Shown here: positions 23,914-30,025 of the stretch, piece by piece
How positions within the stretch are numbered: the stretch's first letter is position 1
Layout of the letters: every line of letters starts with the position of its first letter
From: Lentisphaeria bacterium UBA1784
Lineage (GTDB): Bacteria > Verrucomicrobiota > Lentisphaeria > Victivallales > Victivallaceae
NCBI GenBank assembly: GCA_002315455.1
Contig: DCGG01000103.1
Coordinates: 8,191-38,215, forward strand
Reading direction: 5' to 3'
DNA length: 30,025 nucleotides
Position numbers and translations under genes: made by a program
The notes under the pieces: model-generated
Databases searched by the model: none
Seen by the model: only the letters and a program-made list of their open reading frames with translations
Told to the model about the DNA's origin: nothing

Positions 23914-25115
23914 ACGGCAATCCTCCCCCCTCCGGGGCTTCCGGTAAGATCCTAAACGCCGCCATGGCGGGGATCCTCGCGGTGGATTCCGGCCGGACCA
24001 CGCTGGACGACTGGCTGGACCGGGATGCCCCGCCGGAGTTGCGCCGGACGCTGGCGCACCTTCTCCTGACGGTCTATCGCAGAAAGGTCTTTCTGGAAGG
24101 CGTACTGGAACGCTTCTGTTCCCGGCCGCCCCGCCCCGAACTCCATGCGCTTCTTCTGACCGCCATGACGCAGGCGGCCTTTCAGAGTGCCATCGCGCCG
24201 GAATCCGCGGCAAACGTGGCTGTTTCCGTCGCTTCGATCAGAGAGAAGGGGTTCGTCAACGCCATCCTGCGCCGTTTTCTGCGGGAGAAACCGCAACCGG
24301 AGAGCCGGCCGGAACAGGTGTTGCCCCCCTTCCCGTGCGCCCGCTGGAAAAAACGCTTTTCTGCGGAAGAGTTGAATGGATTCACCAACGCTTTTCTCGG
24401 GGAGGCGGAGTTCACCTTCCGCATGGAGCAGGACTATTCGCCGGATTTTCCCTGTGACGCGGTCGCCTCTCCCGGCAAGTTCCGTTTTTTCCGAAGCGCC
24501 GATCCGGGGGCGGTCCTCAATTCTGAGGCTTTCCGGCAGGGATATCTCTACGTTCAGGACCCTGCCGCATCCATGGCCCCTTCGCTGGCAAACGGCGGCG
24601 AGAAAAGCATCCTCGACCTCTGCGCCGCGCCGGGCGGCAAGACTCTGATGCTGGCCGAATTGGCAGCCCCCGGAGCCAAAATCATCGCCGCCGACGTCTC
24701 CGCCCGCAGGCAGGAACAGACCCGGACCAACTTCGCCCTGCGGAAACTTCTGGCGGAAGTGCTGGTCTCCTCTCCCGAGGAGGTCTCCGGCGAATTCGAC
24801 CTCGTGCTGGCGGACGTGCCCTGCTCCAATACCGGTGTATTCCGCCGACGTCCCGATGCGCTCTACCGCTTCTCCGGTGAGAGTCTGATCCGGGCGGTCA
24901 CGCTGCAAAAAAAGATCCTCGATGCCGCCGTACCGCGGATCAAGCAAGGGGGGGCGTTGATCTACAGCACTTGCAGCATCGAGGAAGAAGAAGATTCCCG
25001 GCAGGTCCGGGGATTTTTGGAGCGGCATCCGGAATTCCGGCTGGCGGAGGAACGTCTGCTCCTCCCCGGCCCGGACCACGATGGCGCCTATGCCGCCAAA
25101 CTGATCCGGAGTTGA
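23910..25115 (+). CDS. rsmB: 16S rRNA m5C967 methyltransferase RsmB (NOL1/NOP2/Sun family)
   Basis: A 401-residue protein with an N-terminal NusB-like helical domain (about 10-130; GFVNAILRRFLRE is the typical junction phrase) and a SAM-dependent methyltransferase domain. The SAM loop is DLCAAPGGKT (236-245). The release-promoting Cys305 is in DVPCSNTGVFRRRPDALYR and the catalytic Cys355 in YSTCSIEEEED. It modifies a cytosine in 16S rRNA. The start overlaps the hldD stop (ATGA), with no strong ribosome site, so translation is coupled. It ends 10 bases before the end of the convergent GH78 gene without a clear terminator between them. Confidence 0.94.
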   Translation: MNGNPPPSGASGKILNAAMAGILAVDSGRTTLDDWLDRDAPPELRRTLAHLLLTVYRRKVFLEGVLERFCSRPPRPELHALLLTAMTQAAFQSAIAPESAANVAVSVASIREKGFVNAILRRFLREKPQPESRPEQVLPPFPCARWKKRFSAEELNGFTNAFLGEAEFTFRMEQDYSPDFPCDAVASPGKFRFFRSADPGAVLNSEAFRQGYLYVQDPAASMAPSLANGGEKSILDLCAAPGGKTLMLAELAAPGAKIIAADVSARRQEQTRTNFALRKLLAEVLVSSPEEVSGEFDLVLADVPCSNTGVFRRRPDALYRFSGESLIRAVTLQKKILDAAVPRIKQGGALIYSTCSIEEEEDSRQVRGFLERHPEFRLAEERLLLPGPDHDGAYAAKLIRS

Positions 25116-25125
25116 CCGCGGATCG

Positions 25126-27642
25126 TCATTCCGTCAAAGTGGTCTCCCCCTCCTGAAGTTCCCTTCTTCCCCGGAAAAACGCCTTCACGCCCGCAGGAAC
25201 GGTGAACGTATATTCCACCTTCCCGGAGGGGAGCCGTTTCCATGCGGACTTAATCCGGCCGGCGGGGGAATCGTATTCCGCCTTCAGCCACTGCAGGCTC
25301 CCGCCCGGACGTGGATCCAGAAGCACCTTCCGGAAGCCCGGATCGTCCGTATCCGGCCGGATCCCGGCCGCCACGGCGTAGAGCCACTCCATGGCGGCAC
25401 CGTAGGCGTAGTGATTGAAGGAGTTCATGCTGACGTCTCCGAATTGCCCGTCCCGGAAACTGTTCCAGCGTTCCCAAATGGTGGTGGCACCGCAGGTGAC
25501 CGGGTAGAGCCACGAAGGATAGGTCGTCTGCTCCAGCAGGGCGTAAGCGGTCTCCAGAAAGCCGTTGTCGCTGAGGGCCCGGAGCAGGCAGGGCGTCCCG
25601 AGGAACCCGGTGGTAAGGTGGACGCCGTTCTCCCGGATGGCACGGTCCAGTTGCGCCGCGGTGCGGGCGATGCTCCGCCGGGGAGCCAAACCGAAGGCCA
25701 GCGTGATGGCTCTGGCGGTCTGGCTGACCTCAAGCAACTCTCCCTTGCGGTTAAAAAAGCGTTTCTGATAGGCCTTGCGCAGGGCCGCCTCCATCTGCCG
25801 GAGATATCCCAGTTCCGGGCGCCGGAGTTTCCGGGCGGCGAGGATCATGATCCGGGCATCCCGACAGGCGTAAGCGGTGGCCAGCAACTCCGGACTGGTG
25901 GGATCGTCCAGATTGAGCCAGTCCCCGAAGATGGCATCCTTGCAGATGAAATCCTCCGCCCGGCTCATCATCCCCCGGAAGGCCCGGAGCATGACGTCGA
26001 AACGGTCCGTAAAAAAACGGACGTCGCCATAGAAGAGGTAGCAGGTATAGGGACAGATGAAACCGGCATCTCCCCATCCGGCCTGTCCGCACATATCCCG
26101 GCCCCGGTCGGTGGTCCCCCGGCCCCACACGGGCGGGACCACGGCGGGATATTCCCCGGACAACGTGCGGCAGAGGTCCACGTCCGCCAGCCACTTGCGG
26201 AAGAATCCGGCGCCGTTCTGCTGGTAGAGGGCGGTGGGGATGAAGATCTGGGCGTCGCCCATCCATCCGAGGCGTTCGTCCCGCTGGGGGCAATCGGTGG
26301 GGATGTCGAAGAAGTTGCTCCTCTGCCCCCAGCGCACGTTCTCGGAGAAGCGGTTCAGAAGGGGGTTGGAACACTCGAAGCGGCTGGTCTGTTCCATATC
26401 GCTGGTGAGAACGCGGGCCTCGATGGTGAAGTCGTCACAGCCGCTCACCTCAAGATAGCGGAAACCGAAGAAAGTGAAGAGCGGTTCATAAGGCTCCGCC
26501 TTGCCGTTGGAAACGTACCACGTTTCGGCCTTGGCGCGCCGCAGATTGGCGGCGTAGAGAGAGCCGTCGTTTTGGAGCATTTCACCATGGCGCAGGTGGA
26601 TTTTCGTCCCCGCCGGCGCCCGGAAAATGCACCGCTCCCGCCCCGTGAAGTTCTGCCCGAAGTCCAAGATCCATTCGCCAGACGGGCGCTTCACCCGGGA
26701 GACCGGTTTGCGGACCTCCACACAGCGCACCACGGGCGCCCCGTTGGCGGATACGATCTCCGCCCCCGGGAGCCGTTCCTGCTCATCCGGAACGGCATAG
26801 CGGACGTCCCGGGGCAGATATTCGTCCGCCGCCGGATGAAACTCCTCCCACGGCCGGTCGGCACGGAAGGATTCTCCCGTGTAGATGTCGCTGTACTCGT
26901 AGGGCCCCTTGCAGGAACAGAGCCAGGAACGGTCGGTCCCGATTACTTCGCTGCGGCCGTCGGAATAATCCAGCATCAGCGCCGCCCGCAGATAGGGATG
27001 AAATCCGTAAATGGAACTTTCCGGCCCGGATCCCGGCATTCCCTGCCGCTTCGCCATGGTCCCGCTGAACCAGCCGTCTCCCAGCAGGATCTCCAGCCGG
27101 TTGGCCCCGGATTCCGCGCCGGCGGTCAGGTCAAAGGTGTGATAGAGGACCCGCGAAGCGTATTCGGTCCAGCCGGGGAGCATGATGCCGTCCCCGATGG
27201 GGACCCCGTTGAAGGTGCCGCTCCAAGCGCCAAGCGCGGTGGCGTAGAGCCGGATGCGTACCGGTTTTTCCGGGCGGTCGAACCACTTCACGAACTTGGA
27301 GACGGGGTTCATTCGCTTCCACGCGCCGTGGAGGGAGGGATCGCTGATCCAGCGGGAGCCGGAATAGTCCCCCATCAGTCCGGTCTCGAACCCGGATGAT
27401 GCGGAGCCGCCCCCTTCGCCAGTCAGTTCCCAGCAGTAAGCGGTGCGGGGACGCAGAGCCTTTCCCCGGTAGCAGACCGGAGACTCCACCAGCTTCCCGG
27501 AATCCCAGACCACGGTCTCTCCCCGGCGCACGACGATCCTGGCTTTCGGGCCCTGCCAGGAGAAGAGCGGTGCCGTCAGGTCGATCCCGAGAGGAGAATC
27601 CGCATATTCCGTGCGGAGCCGGAAAAACTGTTCGGAGCGCAT
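25126..27642 (-). CDS. GH78 alpha-L-rhamnosidase
   Basis: An 838-residue inverting glycosidase that releases L-rhamnose from plant or microbial glycans. An N-terminal beta-sandwich (LFSWQGPKARIVVRRG) is followed by the carbohydrate-binding-like domain (ATALGAWSGTFNGVPIGDGIMLPGWTEY) and ILDFGQNFTGR. The catalytic barrel carries the diagnostic IPTDCPQRDERLGWMGDAQIF (acidic cluster near 455-465), GATTIWERWNS and MNSFNHYAYGA. There is no signal peptide, so it is probably cytoplasmic and acts on imported oligosaccharides. Two ATGs stand in tandem; 27642 is chosen because GGAG is 6 bases away, versus 3 for 27645. It is a lone gene with its own promoter region; with rhaM at the left edge it supports rhamnose use. 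Confidence 0.95.
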   Translation of the reverse strand: MRSEQFFRLRTEYADSPLGIDLTAPLFSWQGPKARIVVRRGETVVWDSGKLVESPVCYRGKALRPRTAYCWELTGEGGGSASSGFETGLMGDYSGSRWISDPSLHGAWKRMNPVSKFVKWFDRPEKPVRIRLYATALGAWSGTFNGVPIGDGIMLPGWTEYASRVLYHTFDLTAGAESGANRLEILLGDGWFSGTMAKRQGMPGSGPESSIYGFHPYLRAALMLDYSDGRSEVIGTDRSWLCSCKGPYEYSDIYTGESFRADRPWEEFHPAADEYLPRDVRYAVPDEQERLPGAEIVSANGAPVVRCVEVRKPVSRVKRPSGEWILDFGQNFTGRERCIFRAPAGTKIHLRHGEMLQNDGSLYAANLRRAKAETWYVSNGKAEPYEPLFTFFGFRYLEVSGCDDFTIEARVLTSDMEQTSRFECSNPLLNRFSENVRWGQRSNFFDIPTDCPQRDERLGWMGDAQIFIPTALYQQNGAGFFRKWLADVDLCRTLSGEYPAVVPPVWGRGTTDRGRDMCGQAGWGDAGFICPYTCYLFYGDVRFFTDRFDVMLRAFRGMMSRAEDFICKDAIFGDWLNLDDPTSPELLATAYACRDARIMILAARKLRRPELGYLRQMEAALRKAYQKRFFNRKGELLEVSQTARAITLAFGLAPRRSIARTAAQLDRAIRENGVHLTTGFLGTPCLLRALSDNGFLETAYALLEQTTYPSWLYPVTCGATTIWERWNSFRDGQFGDVSMNSFNHYAYGAAMEWLYAVAAGIRPDTDDPGFRKVLLDPRPGGSLQWLKAEYDSPAGRIKSAWKRLPSGKVEYTFTVPAGVKAFFRGRRELQEGETTLTE

Positions 27643-27670
27643 CATGATCTCCCATGAAATAACTTTGATC

Positions 27671-27689
27671 CGGGATATAATATAACCCG
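27671..27689 (-). promoter_or_regulatory. Promoter -10 region inside a palindrome, upstream of the GH78 gene
   Basis: The 19-bp element has CGGG and CCCG ends around an AT core and one mismatched pair. On the minus strand it holds TATATTAT (27684-27677), the -10 element shared with other promoters here. No good -35 box is found 16-18 bases upstream. A palindrome over a -10 with a weak -35 suggests regulation by a sugar-responsive factor; this is inference. Confidence 0.4.
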
Positions 27690-27801
27690 CAGGAAAAGGA
27701 TTTTACATGCAGAATAGTTGCAAAAAATATACTGCACTATCTCACCGGCGCGAAACGAGGAGAGTTTGCGTATTCCGGCACCCTTGGAAATGAGAGGGGA
27801 A

Positions 27802-28896
27802 CTACCGCTGGGAAATGCGGAAGGTCATCCAGGCGCCGAGGGCCTGAAAGATGATGTTCGGCAACCACAGCAGATACTGCGGATAGAGTTTTGGGAAGGA
27901 GTCCAGCGATTCGCAGAGAATGATGGACATGAAGAAGATCCCCGCCAGAATCACGCTGAAAAAAATGCCGATGGAGGTCTCCCGGCGGCTGGTGCGGATA
28001 GCCAGAGGCAATCCCAGCAACAGGAAGGCGATGGGAGCCAGCGCGAACGCGATCCGCTGATTCAGTTCGATCTCAAGGTCCGTAGTATCCCGGTTCTGCT
28101 GCCGGGTCATCCGGATCCGGGCCATCAGGTCGGTGAGCCGCATGAACTTGGGCCGCTTGGTCACGTTGTCCTCGTTCAACTGCTGGCCGTAGTGGAAATC
28201 CGTACGGACCTCCTCGTTATAGAGCCGTTCGATGCTCATGGTCCGGTCGCTGACCTTGTCCGCAATCAGACAGTTCCGCAGAATGATCGTCAGGATCTTG
28301 TTTTCCTCATCGACGGTGATTTCCCCGGTTTCCGCAGAAACATCCTGCGCCACCGTATGTTCGTCGGTGATCCGGTAGAGCTGAACGCCGATCAGTTCGC
28401 TGTTTCCCCGCTTGTCATCAATGTAGATTATGGTGTCGTTGTACTCGATGGGCTTCCCCGGTTCAAAAAGCGCGAGGGGCTTGCTGATGACGGCTTCACT
28501 CATGATGGAACGGGACTTGCCCAAAAGAGGCGGCCCCACCTCCACCTGCAAATAGAGACAGAGTCCGGTCAGCAGCACCGTCAGCAGCAGGATCGGAGAG
28601 ACGATCTGCAGAATGGAGACTCCGCAGGCGCGCATGGCGGTGATTTCGTTGTCGGCGGACATCCGTCCGAAGACCAGCATGACCGCCACCATGACCGCCC
28701 ACGGCACCGTGAACGTCAGAATGATCGGCAGGATCGATAAGGTGAAACGGCAGAAATCCCATGCGGAAACCCCCTGCGAAACGTAGTCCAGCACCTTCAC
28801 GAGGTTGGCGCCGGTCATGCCGAAGGTCAGCACGAGGATCGCCATGCCGAAGGCTACCAGAAATCCCCGGGTAACGTAGCGGTTGAGGATGCTCAC
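27802..28896 (-). CDS. LptF/LptG-family LPS export permease
   Basis: A 364-residue inner-membrane protein of the YjgP/YjgQ family, a permease component of the LptB2FG transporter that extracts LPS from the inner membrane. Three N-terminal helices (about 12-32, 52-76, 98-117) include the family phrase GRMSADNEITAMRACGVS (77-94). A periplasmic jelly-roll domain (about 118-275) and three C-terminal helices (about 280-300, 308-328, 338-358) follow. Whether it is LptF or LptG cannot be decided; the partner is not in the window. The start is GTG at 28896, directly after the stop of the preceding gene, with AGGTGA upstream, so the two are translationally coupled. Confidence 0.93.
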   Translation of the reverse strand: MSILNRYVTRGFLVAFGMAILVLTFGMTGANLVKVLDYVSQGVSAWDFCRFTLSILPIILTFTVPWAVMVAVMLVFGRMSADNEITAMRACGVSILQIVSPILLLTVLLTGLCLYLQVEVGPPLLGKSRSIMSEAVISKPLALFEPGKPIEYNDTIIYIDDKRGNSELIGVQLYRITDEHTVAQDVSAETGEITVDEENKILTIILRNCLIADKVSDRTMSIERLYNEEVRTDFHYGQQLNEDNVTKRPKFMRLTDLMARIRMTRQQNRDTTDLEIELNQRIAFALAPIAFLLLGLPLAIRTSRRETSIGIFFSVILAGIFFMSIILCESLDSFPKLYPQYLLWLPNIIFQALGAWMTFRISQR

Positions 28897-29865
28897 TTAT
28901 TCACCTACGCCTTTCCCGAGATCAACCAGTCCGCTGTCGGCGGGAGCCTTGGGAGTCGGCCGATTGGTGGCGTTGGGGACGCCCTCGCCCTTCAGCAACT
29001 GGTCCGCCGTGTAGAAACCCTTCTTCGGATCGCGGAAATCGATCCCGGGCTGCGCCTGCACTCCGCCGATCCGGGTCACGTTGCCCGTAGTGGAATCCCG
29101 GAACAGCATGGGGATGCTGCTGGTGGTCTTCCAGTAGGAATCCGCACGCAGATTGCCGTCTGTCCCGAAGGAGAGGTAGTGGAAAAGCCGAGGAGACATG
29201 GGGATCAGCAGGTGGATCCGGCTGAACATATCCACTTCCACCTGATACTTCTCCTGACCATAGACCTTGCCGAGGCGGGCAGTGCCGTAAATGCGGTCCG
29301 CATCCTCCACGACGAGGTAGTAGTAACGATCTCCCCCCTCCTGCATCACGCGGATCGTATAGGTGCGGGCAGGGACCACTTTCCCGGTGTGTTCAGGGGA
29401 GAGGTCCGGCACGCCGACCTCCCGTTTCCAAATGGGGATGCCTTCCTCCACCGAGAACGTCACTGTCTTGCTGCGGTACTCCTCGGGAAGCTGATTGTGG
29501 GAGACGAAACTATGGATCCGGTAACGCCCGGGCATATCCAGATCGTAGTAGCGGTTCACCGGGATGATGAGCCGTTTGATCTCTCCCGGACGCAGGACCA
29601 ATCCGGTGGAGGATATCTCCGCGCCGGTGATCTTCGCCACCCGGCGGTCCCGGGAATCCAGGATCTCGAAGAGCAGAAATCCCTGCAGTTTCGGATCGTT
29701 GCCGAAGATCATCACCCGCCCGGTGTCGTTCCGCAGGGAAACGCAGGCGAAAACGTCCTCATACTGCATATAGGCGGAGCGGTTGAGAGAGAGTCCCACG
29801 GCAATCTGCCCGAAGAGCGGCAAAAAAGCGGACAATGCAAACAACAGCGACAGATTTTTCTTCAT
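28897..29865 (-). CDS. Secreted protein of unknown function between GT9 and lptF/G
   Basis: A 322-residue protein with a signal peptide (MKKNLSLLFALSAFLPLFGQIAVG) and no lipobox, hence probably periplasmic. The mature part looks beta-rich, with an immunoglobulin-like phrase (VFACVSLRNDTGRVM, VLRPGEIKRLIIPVNRYYDLDMPGRYRIHSFV) typical of bacterial Ig-like folds, then a second beta-rich part (YYYLVVEDADRIYGTARLG) and a Pro/Gly/Asn-rich tail. I do not recognise a family. AAAGGAG precedes the start at 29865, which overlaps the upstream gene's stop (ATGA); its own stop abuts the lptF/G GTG. This tight packing suggests an envelope role, possibly with LPS export, but that is guilt by association. Confidence 0.8.
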   Translation of the reverse strand: MKKNLSLLFALSAFLPLFGQIAVGLSLNRSAYMQYEDVFACVSLRNDTGRVMIFGNDPKLQGFLLFEILDSRDRRVAKITGAEISSTGLVLRPGEIKRLIIPVNRYYDLDMPGRYRIHSFVSHNQLPEEYRSKTVTFSVEEGIPIWKREVGVPDLSPEHTGKVVPARTYTIRVMQEGGDRYYYLVVEDADRIYGTARLGKVYGQEKYQVEVDMFSRIHLLIPMSPRLFHYLSFGTDGNLRADSYWKTTSSIPMLFRDSTTGNVTRIGGVQAQPGIDFRDPKKGFYTADQLLKGEGVPNATNRPTPKAPADSGLVDLGKGVGE

Positions 29866-30025
29866 TTCAAGACTCCTTTCAGCCGTTCTTCCCGAACGGC
29901 AGAGGTCAAAGCAGCCGCAATGCACAGCGGATCCTGTTCAAAACACTCCCGGTTTCCGGCACATTCCCGGCGCATGCAACCAATACACGCCAAATCCTCC
30001 CGGCGGAACACCCGGGACTCCGGCC
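29862..30025 (-). CDS. C-terminal end of a GT9-like (heptosyltransferase-type) glycosyltransferase
   Basis: The last 53 residues of a gene that enters from the right edge. It reads VFRREDLACIGCMRRECAGNR, then ECFEQDPLCIAAAL and a charged tail ending RLKGVLK. The spaced cysteines followed by a helix of the CIAAAL type resemble the C-termini of ADP-heptose:LPS heptosyltransferases and related GT9 enzymes (C-x2-C ... C ... C-M/F ... I-x-V-x-x-A). The stop codon overlaps the next start by 4 bases, which supports a real coding frame; the other two minus-strand frames end within about 90-120 bases and look random. The identification rests on a short tail, so the family call is tentative. Confidence 0.5.
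   Translation of the reverse strand, partial: PESRVFRREDLACIGCMRRECAGNRECFEQDPLCIAAALTSAVREERLKGVLK

Noticed and set aside
27643..27801. Terminator after lptF/G or a small gene in this gap
   Set aside because: I found no stable stem followed by T on the minus strand and no convincing short coding frame; only the GH78 promoter/palindrome region was supported.

Overview
The window comes from a GC-rich Gram-negative (diderm) bacterium. It carries a Pal lipoprotein, an LptD-type outer-membrane barrel, an LptF/G permease, the heptose epimerase HldD and the tail of a heptosyltransferase-like GT9 enzyme, so an LPS-bearing outer membrane is expected. The plant-glycan and L-rhamnose enzymes and the overall mix suggest a gut or environmental member of the PVC group, most likely Lentisphaerae. 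That assignment rests on general resemblance, not on a search.

Layout. (1) Positions 1-2800: a sugar-use island with a partial GH2-type enzyme and rhaM on the minus strand, divergent from a GH36-like alpha-galactosidase, closed by a bidirectional terminator. (2) Positions 2921-9218, minus strand: a housekeeping operon ilvE-panC-hisD-leuS-lipoprotein behind a clear promoter. (3) Positions 9470-10063: pal with a strong terminator. (4) Positions 10161-19139: seven tightly packed plus-strand genes encoding an HprK-like kinase, a PqqD-like protein, an ABC exporter, a soluble S26-like Ser/His peptidase, a type I secretion ABC transporter with two degenerate C39-like domains, an HlyD adaptor and a TibC/Aah-type protein O-heptosyltransferase, then a terminator. 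(5) Positions 19405-25115: an envelope operon with an acyltransferase, lptD, hldD and rsmB. (6) Positions 25126-27642, minus strand: a GH78 alpha-L-rhamnosidase with its own promoter/palindrome. (7) Positions 27802-30025, minus strand: GT9 tail, a secreted protein of unknown function and lptF/G.

How the genes fit together. Region 4 is the most unusual part. It looks like a complete modify-process-export-glycosylate cassette that lacks only its substrate and an outer-membrane TolC-type channel. The heptosyltransferase should draw on ADP-heptose, and hldD, which acts on that pool, lies in the next operon, with a GT9 heptosyltransferase-like gene at the right edge. This supports a functional link between LPS heptose metabolism and glycosylation of a type I-secreted protein. 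The GH78 enzyme and rhaM at opposite ends, with the GH36 and GH2 genes, point to use of rhamnose/galactose-containing glycans.

Several operons share a recognisable promoter pattern, TTGCAT-like, 16-17 bp, TATATTAT-like. No tRNA, rRNA, CRISPR, insertion sequence or phage gene was seen. No gene-free stretch exceeds 300 bases.
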